Source: Nostoc sp. TCL26-01 (GTDB lineage: Bacteria; Cyanobacteriota; Cyanobacteriia; Cyanobacteriales; Nostocaceae). From it: a stretch of 64,000 nt of DNA. The stretch's first letter is position 1. Each line of letters begins with the position of its first letter. Below are positions 17,379 to 25,041 of the stretch, one piece after another. The position numbers were made by a program, and so were the translations under genes. The notes under the pieces were generated by a model that did no database searches, was not told where the DNA came from, and saw only the letters and a program-made list of their open reading frames with translations. The stretch spans positions 1,504,804-1,568,803 of the forward strand of contig NZ_CP040297.1 in assembly GCF_013393945.1 (NCBI RefSeq), in the 5' to 3' direction.

Positions 17379-18752
17379 ATGATTTACCAAGCACAACCAC
17401 CTCTGGAATTTATTCCGCCGGCGTTTAACCCGCTAGTTTTGCGCTGTGTGCATTTGTTGCTACCGACTTGGTTACGTACTCAATCAGGCATTACCCAAAT
17501 TGAAGCAGACAATGTGGAGAGTTTGGTAAATCTGTATCGCCAGTTTCAAGATCAGAAAGTCCGGTTTTTGCTGGCTTTTCGTCATCCTAGTACCGCAGAT
17601 CCATTTTGTTTGGTTTATTTGCTGTCTCGACTCGTGCCAAGGGTAGCACGAGAGCAGGGGATAGGACTACAATCTCCAGTTCATGCTCATTTTATCTACG
17701 ATCGCGGGATTCCACTATGGGCTGGTGCTTATGTGGGTTGGCTTGCGTCACAATTAGGTGGTACTCCTATTCAGAGGGGTAAGGCTGATTGGACTGGGTT
17801 ACGTTCGGCGCGTGATTTGTTCGCTAATGGAAAGTTCCCGATGGCGGCTGCGCCGGAAGGTGCTACTAATGGACTATCGGAAATCATCAACGCTTTGGAA
17901 CCAGGAATAGCCCAAATGGGTTTTTGGTGTGCTGAAGACTTGCAAAAGGCAGGACGCTCGGAACAGGTTTTAATTGTACCAGTTGGGATTAAATATAGTT
18001 ATGTGGATGAGCCTTGGAATGCGATCGCTCAACTTTTAGATGAGTTGGCAAGTACTAGCGGTTTACCTGTAGATACCAGTTTGCGAAGTAAAAATCCTGA
18101 TTTAGAGTCACTTTATCCACGTTTGTTGACATTGGCAGAACATTTACTGTCTTTGATGGAAGTGTTCTACACGCGGTTTTATCATCAAAAGCTGGTGACG
18201 GTGACGGAAGAAGTAAGCGATCGCAATGAAGTGTTAAAATTACGCTTACAAGCTTTGTTGAATGCAGCTTTACAAATAGCAGAGCAATATTTTAATTTAC
18301 AACCAAAGGGTGAGTTGAGCGATCGCTGTCGGCGGGTAGAACAGGCTGGATGGAATTATATCTTTAGAGAAGAGTATAAGGATATTAAAGGATTATCGGC
18401 TGTAGAGAGAGCATTAGGCGATCGGGTGGCAGAAGAAGCCAATGCGAGAATGTGGCACATGAGATTAGTGGAAAGTTTTGTGGCTGTTTCTGGTAATTAT
18501 ATCCGCGAAAAACCAACGGTAGAAAGGTTTGCCGAGACAGTTTTACTTGTGTGGCAAATGTTAGCAAAACTCAAAGGTGAAAAGTCTTTTCAGCGTCCCC
18601 AATTAGGTGAGCAAAAAGTCAAGATTACTATTGGTGAACCTCTATCTGTCTCGGAACGTTATTCGGTTTATAAAGAAAGTCGTTTAGGTGCAAGGCAAGC
18701 TGTTGCAGATTTAACGAAGGATTTACAACAGGCGATGGAAAGTTTGCTTTAA
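17379..18752 (+). CDS. PlsC-like 1-acyl-glycerol-3-phosphate acyltransferase family protein
   Basis: 457 residues. The acyltransferase HX4D motif is HPSTAD near residue 68, and a GTPIQRGKADWTG block and the AAPEGATNG segment (PEG motif) follow in the order seen in PlsC-type enzymes. It is longer than a simple PlsC (about 240 residues), with an extra C-terminal half of unknown role. The precise acceptor is unknown; membrane phospholipid or glycolipid synthesis is the likely setting. No Shine-Dalgarno is possible because CCCCAAT repeats abut the start codon. Confidence 0.75.
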   Translation: MIYQAQPPLEFIPPAFNPLVLRCVHLLLPTWLRTQSGITQIEADNVESLVNLYRQFQDQKVRFLLAFRHPSTADPFCLVYLLSRLVPRVAREQGIGLQSPVHAHFIYDRGIPLWAGAYVGWLASQLGGTPIQRGKADWTGLRSARDLFANGKFPMAAAPEGATNGLSEIINALEPGIAQMGFWCAEDLQKAGRSEQVLIVPVGIKYSYVDEPWNAIAQLLDELASTSGLPVDTSLRSKNPDLESLYPRLLTLAEHLLSLMEVFYTRFYHQKLVTVTEEVSDRNEVLKLRLQALLNAALQIAEQYFNLQPKGELSDRCRRVEQAGWNYIFREEYKDIKGLSAVERALGDRVAEEANARMWHMRLVESFVAVSGNYIREKPTVERFAETVLLVWQMLAKLKGEKSFQRPQLGEQKVKITIGEPLSVSERYSVYKESRLGARQAVADLTKDLQQAMESLL

Positions 18753-18861
18753 GAGATTGAGCAATAAATATCTCACTAACTGATATCTAACCCGCGTATA
18801 ATAAGTGACATAAATAGGTGTTGTAACTGAAAATTATAACTCCTATAAGTTTACCTAAAGT

Positions 18862-19025
18862 AACGTGAGTTCGACGACTGGAAAAACCCCTCTCCAAACC
18901 TCTCCCCTGCAAGGAGAGAGGCGTTAAAACCATCATTTTTAGTTGATATTTCTGCTCTTTACTCCCCTTTCCGCGTCGGAGAGGGGTTGGGGGAGAGGTC
19001 AAAAAAGACTTGTCGAATTCACGTT
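18862..19025. mobile_element. 164-bp MITE with AAAGT target duplication
   Basis: Ends AACGTGAGTTCGAC and GTCGAATTCACGTT are inverted repeats with one mismatch, flanked by AAAGT at 18857-18861 and 19026-19030. The inside has CCCCTCTCCAAACCTCTCCCC and its approximate complement GGAGAGGGGTTGGGGGAGAGG, giving a long stem. A related core is at about 49734-49825. Confidence 0.8.
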
Positions 19026-19098
19026 AAAGTAAACATATTAAGCTATTACCTAACATATTTAACCAACGTAATTTTGTTCAAACAAGAACTTATTCTCT

Positions 19099-20739
19099 AT
19101 GCAAATTAAACTAACTATTCAAAATTATCGATGTTTTCCTGAATCTAAACCAGCTCGGTTAATTATCCGAAAAGGCTTCACGGCATTTATAGGAGTCAAC
19201 AATTCAGGAAAGTCTTCTCTACTAAAATTTTTCTATGAGTTTCGTCTTCTGTTTAAATCACTCTCTGATTTTAATAATTTCACAAACGCCCAAAGAGGAA
19301 ATTTGCAAATTTTAAATTTTCCTAAAGAAGTTTTAGATCCTCAAGAAGTCTTTTGTAATGCCAATAACCGACCATTAGAAATAAACTTTGAGTTTTTACC
19401 AGATGATGGAGAGATGGAACAAGTAATTCCCTTAGAAATAAATATATCACTTTTCAGAAATAATATATACAGTCTGTCAATGAATATTTGTGAAAATTTA
19501 AATAATATTAATAAAGAAGATAATCAAATTTATAATAACATAAAAAATTTTATTCAAAATAACGATTATGGAATATCTTTAAATGATATTTCATACATAA
19601 TAGAAACATTTAGTCATTTAAGTAAAACTTTATATATTGGGCCTTTCAGAAATGCTATTAGTGTACTACCAGTTTTAGACCCTGGTTTGATGAACAGTAT
19701 AGATAGCAGTCACTTAAGTTACTTTGATATCAAGGTTGGAAGGAGTTTTATTCGTCAATGGAGGCAATTTAAAACAGGTTACAATAGAACAATGAATATA
19801 GCTACTCTCGAACTTACTGATGATATTAAACGTATTTTTAACTTTGATAGTTTAGAAATTAATGCGTCAGAAGATGATCAATCTATCAAATTATTTATTA
19901 ATAGAAAAGTTTATAATCTTTCAGAGCTTGGTTCTGGAATTGCTCAATTTATCTTAGTTATTGTGAATGCAGCTATACAGCAACCTTCGTATATTCTAAT
20001 TGATGAGCCAGAACTCAATCTCAATCCTGTCCTCCAACTCGACTTTTTGACTACATTAGGTAAATATGCTAGTCAAGGCGTTTTCTTTGCAACTCACAGC
20101 ATTGGTCTAGCAAGAGCAAGTGCAGAATATATTTATACAGTACGCCAAACATCTCAAGGTAGCGAAGTGAGTGATTATGAAAAAAATCCTAGTCTACCAG
20201 AATTACTTGGAGAGTTAAGTTTTTCTACATATAGAGAGTTTGGCTTTAATAAAATTTTACTTGTTGAAGGCCCTAGTGAGATAAAGACTATTCAACAATT
20301 TCTCCGAAAGTATAAACAAGACCACCACTTCTTACTTTTACCATTAGGCGGCTCTTCTTTAATTAATGGTTCATTTCAATTAGAACTGGAAGAAATAAAA
20401 AGAATCTGTGAAAATATTTTTGCCCTAATTGATAGTGAGCGTTTATCTGTCGATGCAGAACTTAGTAGTGAGAGACAAGCATTTATTAGAATTTGCAAAC
20501 AAATAGGAATAGATTACCATGTTTTGAAGTATAGAGCTACTGAAAACTATTTTACAGATAGAGCCGTTAAATTAGTAAAAGGAGAAAAATATTCAGCACT
20601 TCAACCGTATCAATTACTCAAAAATACTACATACGGATGGGGAAAATCGGAAAATTGGCAAATAGCTAAAGAGATGAATATCCAAGAATTAGAACAGACT
20701 GATTTAGGTCAATTTCTTAAAAGATTATGTAATCAGTAG
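19099..20739 (+). CDS. OLD-family ATPase/TOPRIM nuclease
   Basis: 546 residues. The N-terminal ABC-type ATPase has Walker A GVNNSGKSS at 32-40, an ELGSGIAQF signature, Walker B YILIDEPELNLNP near 300-312 and a switch His in FFATHSIGLARAS. A C-terminal TOPRIM domain starts near 385 with KILLVEGPSEIK, and the acidic ALIDSE follows. Stand-alone OLD proteins are linked to phage defence and nucleic-acid degradation. No UvrD-like partner (Gabija) is adjacent, so it looks like a single-gene system. It is more AT-rich than its neighbours and sits next to a MITE, consistent with acquisition. Confidence 0.85.
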   Translation: MQIKLTIQNYRCFPESKPARLIIRKGFTAFIGVNNSGKSSLLKFFYEFRLLFKSLSDFNNFTNAQRGNLQILNFPKEVLDPQEVFCNANNRPLEINFEFLPDDGEMEQVIPLEINISLFRNNIYSLSMNICENLNNINKEDNQIYNNIKNFIQNNDYGISLNDISYIIETFSHLSKTLYIGPFRNAISVLPVLDPGLMNSIDSSHLSYFDIKVGRSFIRQWRQFKTGYNRTMNIATLELTDDIKRIFNFDSLEINASEDDQSIKLFINRKVYNLSELGSGIAQFILVIVNAAIQQPSYILIDEPELNLNPVLQLDFLTTLGKYASQGVFFATHSIGLARASAEYIYTVRQTSQGSEVSDYEKNPSLPELLGELSFSTYREFGFNKILLVEGPSEIKTIQQFLRKYKQDHHFLLLPLGGSSLINGSFQLELEEIKRICENIFALIDSERLSVDAELSSERQAFIRICKQIGIDYHVLKYRATENYFTDRAVKLVKGEKYSALQPYQLLKNTTYGWGKSENWQIAKEMNIQELEQTDLGQFLKRLCNQ

Positions 20740-20810
20740 TCTGTTCTTGGTTCAAAATATCTGTTTATTCAAATTTCTGTCTAACTTGATTTAAACTAAG
20801 CTTTTTTGCC

Positions 20811-21386
20811 TTAACCAGGAAATACTTTTGATAAGTCTAAAACTAAATTAGAAAAATATGGCAAAATAACTGACTCATTTGGGAGAAAAATTTGCTTGCG
20901 TCGATAACCGAACTTACCTTGTAAATCTTGATAAGGTTCACTATATGTTTCTAAATAGTTATCGACTAAATTAAATATCCAATAATCAGCAATACCTGCT
21001 TCTGCATAAACAGATAATTTTGTCTCTTGGTCATATTTCAATGAAGAATCGGATATTTCAACTAACAGTAATATATCGGCAGCAGTGGGATGAGAACTGA
21101 GATAATCATCATCTCGATTTTTTACAATTACTCTATCTGGTTCAGGCTCACTATAATATGGGATAGTAATTGGCTGTTGTCCTCGCAGTGTTGCAAGTTC
21201 TCCGACTAACTTGTATAGTTCTCGCTCTAAACGAGTTTCGCACACTGCATGAGGTTTACCCTTTGCTGCCATTTGCAATATTTCTCCTTTAATTAGCTCA
21301 ACTCTGTCATCTTCAGCAAAAAAGCCGAGTTCAATTAAACGATGATATTCATTGATGGTAAAACGTTTAATAGTAGCGAGGCTCAT
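20811..21386 (-). CDS. Uma2 family (DUF820) protein
   Basis: 191 residues with the family core: RFTINEYHRLIELGFFAEDDRVELIKGEILQMAAKGKPH at the N-terminus, then TAADILLLVEISDSSLKYDQETKLSVYAEAGIADYWIFNLVDN. The E(L)IKGE, ADILLLVEI and YWIFNL segments correspond to the PD-(D/E)XK-like core. It is only distantly similar to the Uma2 protein at 4492. Function is unknown. It converges on the OLD gene. Confidence 0.87.
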   Translation of the reverse strand: MSLATIKRFTINEYHRLIELGFFAEDDRVELIKGEILQMAAKGKPHAVCETRLERELYKLVGELATLRGQQPITIPYYSEPEPDRVIVKNRDDDYLSSHPTAADILLLVEISDSSLKYDQETKLSVYAEAGIADYWIFNLVDNYLETYSEPYQDLQGKFGYRRKQIFLPNESVILPYFSNLVLDLSKVFPG

Positions 21387-21428
21387 AATTATGATGGGAA
21401 CTTATGGTTATCTTGATTTTAATCTAGG

Positions 21429-21457
21429 GTAGAGACGTAGCAATGCTACGTCTCTAC
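21429..21457. terminator. Palindrome GTAGAGACGTAGCA-A-TGCTACGTCTCTAC
   Basis: Perfect 14-bp arms with a single central base, between the dnaX stop and the Uma2 gene, both on the minus strand. A variant (AGAGACGTTGCA arms) is at 36596-36620. It probably ends the dnaX transcript, although no U tract follows, and it belongs to a dispersed palindrome family. Confidence 0.6.
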
Positions 21458-21469
21458 GTTGGTATGTTT

Positions 21470-22121
21470 CTATTCATCTTCCAAATCGGCATCATCTGTC
21501 CATTCAGATGTACCCATTTCTGATAATCCTTCGCCATCATCACCAAAGCGGATAATTTGCCCATCAAAAAATTGTGCCAGACGTTGAGCAGCGATCGCCA
21601 CTTCATCGGTTTCCCATTCTGGTAGGGGTGGTTTGTTGGGTGTTGGGGGTGGAGTTCTTGTCCCTCCGGTATTGGGTGATACTGATTCAGTTTTTGATGA
21701 TGCTGGTGGTGGTGTGGTTGGCTGTGGTGCTGGGGGTTTGTGGTTGTTGTAATTGGCTGGAGGTGGTTGCTTGACAGTTGAGGAACCATTGCCGTTACCG
21801 TTATTACCGTAACTGTTGGCTGGGGGTTCTCTCCTCGTGGTAGGGGAATTTGCTCCGGTGCTTTTTTCTAAGGTTACTTGGACTTCATGATGACAAGTTT
21901 GCTGGAAAGCTGCGGCAATCATTGGTAAATCTGATTTAACTTTGTCATGCCACGCAGGTTTGACACCAACACGAGCGATAACACCGTTAAACTCGATCAG
22001 ATGACACATCTGTCCAAGTAAGGCTTGTCTGGATACCTGTTTAATATTGCTGAGTACCTGCTGCCAAATTTGAGCTAGATCAAATTCGGGAGGGAGATTG
22101 GGGGACTCGGTGATTGGGGGG
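21470..22121 (-). CDS. dnaX: DnaX, tau-specific C-terminal part (shifted frame)
   Basis: Continues DnaX in the +1 frame relative to 22080-23462. If one C is skipped in the C6 tract (22116-22121 as G6 on the plus strand), the proline-rich linker reads on through ITESPNLPPEF, DLAQIWQQVL and SNIKQVSRQALL to MCHLIEFNGVIARVGVKPAWHDK. It ends with an acidic tail (DDADLEDE). This tail is the region that binds polymerase and helicase in tau proteins. Whether it is joined by slippage, by a real mutation or by a sequencing error is undecided. Confidence 0.75.
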
Positions 22122-23462
22122 ACTGGGAAATGGGGAGACGGGTGGCTGGAGGGAATTTTCTGGGGTGGGGGTGGTTTGTTGTGGGGGGTTTTGTGGGGCT
22201 GGTTGCTGTTGTGGGGTGGGGGAATGGTGGTTGGATGTGGGGGTGAGTTGTTGTGGGGGGTTTTGTGGTGCTGGTTGCTGTTGTGGGGTGGGGGTGAGGT
22301 TTTGTGGGGCTGGTTTTGGGGATGATGGGCGATAATCGCTGGGGGTGAAGTTTGTCGCAGTTAACTGAATATTGGCGCTGGGTAATAAACCTAGTAATGT
22401 TACCTCTAGCCATAAACGTGGTTGAGTGGTGTTTTTTATTTGCAGTTCTGCGGCTTGTAGGTGTTTCTGCCCAAGTAAAATTGTGTTGATGGGCATTGAT
22501 TGGGCGTTCTCAACTAGTGCTTGCCAGGTTTCTGGGGTGCAAGCAACTAAATCATGGCGATTTGGTGCTGTTTTGGCGATGAGTAAATCGCGGTAGAAGG
22601 CGGCTAAATTTTGCAGAATTATTAGCGGTTCTCGGCCACGTTCAAGAATTTGCCGGGTACATTCTAAAACTACTTCTGGAATATCTTGAGCGATCGCCTT
22701 TAATAATCCTAATAAATCCCGTTCACTGACGGAACCGACTAAATTCCAGACTTGATCTGGGGTAACTTCACCGGGTAATAATGCTAACTGATCCAGTAAA
22801 CTTTCGGCATCTCGCAGTCCCCCTTGTGATAACTGGGCGACTAAGGTAACTGCGGTTGAGGAAATGTGAATGTTTTCTTGAAAAGCGATCGCATTTAAAT
22901 GCTTGACCATCGCCTCTAGTTGAATGCGTCTAAAATCAAACCTCTGACAACGGGAAATAATTGTCGGTAACACCCGTTGGGGGTCGGTTGTGGCTAAAAC
23001 AAAAACTACGTGTTTAGGTGGTTCCTCTAGGGTTTTGAGTAACGCATTGAATGCCTGATTACTGAGCATATGACATTCATCGATCACATAAACCTTATAG
23101 CGACACTGTACAGGGGCAAACTGGGCTTTTTCAATCAATTCGCGGATATTATCTACACCAGTATTACTGGCGGCATCAATTTCGATTACGTCGAGAGTGT
23201 AACCCTTGGTGATGCCTTGACAAACATCACAAATACCACAGGGTTTAGCTGTGGGCTTGTCATCTTGGAGACAATTGAGAGATTTAGCGAGAATCCGGGC
23301 GCTAGAAGTTTTCCCTGTACCTCTGGGGCCAGTGAACAAGTAAGCAGGCGCAATTTTTGCTGTCTGAATGGCATTGGTGAGCGTAATAGCGATCGCCTCT
23401 TGCCCCACCAGTTCAGCAAAACTCTTTGGACGATACTTGTGGTGCAGGGGTTCGTAAGACAT
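22080..23462 (-). CDS. dnaX: DNA polymerase III gamma/tau subunit, clamp-loader ATPase part
   Basis: 460 residues. AAA+ ATPase of the replication clamp loader: Walker A GPRGTGKTSS at 45-54, four zinc-ligand cysteines (C64, C75, C78, C81), Walker B VYVIDECHMLS near 125 and an SRC motif at about 167. Domains II and III follow to about 370, then a Pro/Gln/Thr-rich linker. This frame stops at 22080 after SRI, giving a gamma-like product; the tau tail continues in another frame. No intein is present, unlike some cyanobacterial dnaX genes. Confidence 0.93.
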   Translation of the reverse strand: MSYEPLHHKYRPKSFAELVGQEAIAITLTNAIQTAKIAPAYLFTGPRGTGKTSSARILAKSLNCLQDDKPTAKPCGICDVCQGITKGYTLDVIEIDAASNTGVDNIRELIEKAQFAPVQCRYKVYVIDECHMLSNQAFNALLKTLEEPPKHVVFVLATTDPQRVLPTIISRCQRFDFRRIQLEAMVKHLNAIAFQENIHISSTAVTLVAQLSQGGLRDAESLLDQLALLPGEVTPDQVWNLVGSVSERDLLGLLKAIAQDIPEVVLECTRQILERGREPLIILQNLAAFYRDLLIAKTAPNRHDLVACTPETWQALVENAQSMPINTILLGQKHLQAAELQIKNTTQPRLWLEVTLLGLLPSANIQLTATNFTPSDYRPSSPKPAPQNLTPTPQQQPAPQNPPQQLTPTSNHHSPTPQQQPAPQNPPQQTTPTPENSLQPPVSPFPSPPNHRVPQSPSRI

Positions 23463-23793
23463 GAGTGCAAAAAGTCAATACCTTCTAGGGTTGATTTGTT
23501 AAGTTGTCTTGTCTTTTAATTTGCCTACAACCAATCATCAGAATTTTCACCACCAAAGAGTCTTACCATTGGAATTTCTAATCGCCTATGCACTCAGTCA
23601 AGTTTAAGGTTAAACCATTTTAAACTTTGCCACCTATATTGTGGACTGTGACATACCCTAGAAGAGACTGTGAAATTCACTGATATAGATTTTATTGACT
23701 TGGCTAAGGCGATAGTACAGTGGAATGGCAGTTTGCTGCCACTGTAGGCGATCGCTACAATCTGCGGGGAAACAATAGTAAATGGTACAGCAA
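23463..23793. other. Intergenic region upstream of the small CHAT-associated gene
   Basis: About 330 bp between divergent dnaX and the next gene. The last 45 bp (GCGATCGCTACAATCT followed by GGGGAAA and ATGCTC) closely match the leader just before the TPR-CHAT gene at 25042, so the duplication of those genes included their leader. No other feature was recognised. Confidence 0.5.
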
Positions 23794-24462
23794 ATGCTCA
23801 GGCGGTTAGTGCAGTTGTGGAAAAGGTTCTTTCAGCGCTTGTTTGGCGGAGGTAGACAAAAGACAACTTCCCCCAAAACCAGTGTGAATGTTCCCAAGGA
23901 ACCAGCAGCCCCACTCACCGACACAGATTTAGAATTTCTCTTCACCGAACTTCTCGAAGGAGTTCATCAAGCACGAGGCCAAGCTTGGGCTGTCAAATGG
24001 CTGAAAAATATTGAACATCGTGTGACAACGGCACAGTGGATAGACTGGTTAAGCCGCTTTGGCGAAAGACTCGTAGCAGCACCTACACCCAATAATGAAT
24101 TAGCATCTCGACTAGTACAACTAGGCGAATTAGGCATCGAGGAACTCAGTGATGTTGCCTATGACATAGGGATGCAAGTGTTAACCCGCAACCAAGGCGA
24201 ACCAATTTGGGAATATGACGGCCCCGATGCCGATAGTACAAATATATCATATTTTGGGGAGAACATTTCTACATCAGAAGCAGCCCCAGAAGGAGACTAC
24301 CAAACCGTCACCCTGGATCAGTTGTTTGTGATGTTGCAGCAAGATGAAAATCTCCGCCAACAAATAGCCGAACAACTAGCCATTGAGACAGATGATCCTC
24401 AAGTCATCGTTGAGACACTGATGAATCAATATTATGCAGCTAGTCAATCGGGGAATGAGTAG
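23794..24462 (+). CDS. Small paralogue of the N-terminal region of the TPR-CHAT protein
   Basis: 222 residues from the ATG at 23794; an in-frame ATG at 23782 is also possible, but the paralogue at 25042 aligns from ATGCTC. Residues about 45-135 (LTDTDLEFLFTELLEGVHQARGQAWAVKWL, WIDWLSRFGERLVAAPTPNNELASRLVQLGELG) match residues 39-130 of the CHAT protein. The C-terminus (TVTLDQLFVMLQQDENLRQQIAEQLAIETDDPQVI) matches its residues 314-350. TPR and CHAT domains are absent. Unknown function; an adaptor or competitor of the large protein is an inference. Predicted soluble and largely helical. Confidence 0.75.
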   Translation: MLRRLVQLWKRFFQRLFGGGRQKTTSPKTSVNVPKEPAAPLTDTDLEFLFTELLEGVHQARGQAWAVKWLKNIEHRVTTAQWIDWLSRFGERLVAAPTPNNELASRLVQLGELGIEELSDVAYDIGMQVLTRNQGEPIWEYDGPDADSTNISYFGENISTSEAAPEGDYQTVTLDQLFVMLQQDENLRQQIAEQLAIETDDPQVIVETLMNQYYAASQSGNE

Positions 24463-24531
24463 AAGGATTGGGAGATAGGGGAAAAGACCAAGGATTAACA
24501 ATCACAACCCCTGTCTCAGCAAAATCATTGG

Positions 24532-24753
24532 TCATGGGTTGAAGTCGTCGAGGGGAAAGCTGCGATCGCGGCTAAAGTCGAGTTCTTCGGCGATTCCAAC
24601 CAAGGGGGATTGACGGAAAAACTCTATAAGTGTGGTGGGTTCTTCTGGGTGGGTGTTCTGTATAGTCAGGCTTTGGGCCAGAAGTTGGATAATATACAGT
24701 TTATCGTTGGGGGAAAGTTGAAGCAGTTGTTTTTCAAGTTCTGGGATAACCAT
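24532..24753 (-). CDS. Small antitoxin-like protein, apparently without toxin partner
   Basis: 73 residues. The pattern LEKQLLQLSPNDKLYIIQLLAQSL followed by IEFFRQSPLVGIAEELDFSRDRS resembles a family of small cyanobacterial antitoxins whose C-termini bind a toxin. Immediately downstream there is no toxin gene. Upstream on the same strand lies only the degraded toxin-like frame at 24780-24962. Assignment by pattern only. Confidence 0.5.
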   Translation of the reverse strand: MVIPELEKQLLQLSPNDKLYIIQLLAQSLTIQNTHPEEPTTLIEFFRQSPLVGIAEELDFSRDRSFPLDDFNP

Positions 24754-24779
24754 GATGGAAGGGTTAAGTGAGGATAATT

Positions 24780-24962
24780 TTATTTTACTTTCTGAATTAG
24801 GATGTAATTTTTAATGATGGCATGAGCTAAAATCACTACGTTTTGACCATGAAAAAAATATAGTTTTCTCTCTTTGTCCCCTTCCACTCCTTGAATTGAT
24901 GAGTTTTGTATATTTTTTCGGACTCTAATGCGGAAAACTCTGTTAATTCCAGTGGATTTCAC
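24780..24962 (-). pseudogene. Remnant of a HigB/Gp49-like toxin
   Basis: A 60-residue frame whose second half (RKLYFFHGQNVVILAHAIIK) closely resembles the C-terminal core of RelE/HigB-type phage-derived Gp49-like toxins. The preceding FRIRVRKN also fits that family's central strand, with foreign-looking residues between them. It lacks the N-terminal half and the normal C-terminal end, and no XRE antitoxin (HigA) is present. Taken as a decayed gene. Confidence 0.5.
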
Positions 24963-25041
24963 GTAAATGATGATTTATCATGGGGTTTTTAACACAGCGA
25001 TCGCTACAATCTAGGGAAAATAACATCCAAGAGTATGGCAA

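Noticed and set aside
22098..22413. Gly/Trp/Cys-rich and Pro/Thr/His-rich frames overlapping dnaX
   Set aside because: They arise from the low-complexity G/C-rich dnaX linker on either strand and in the third frame.
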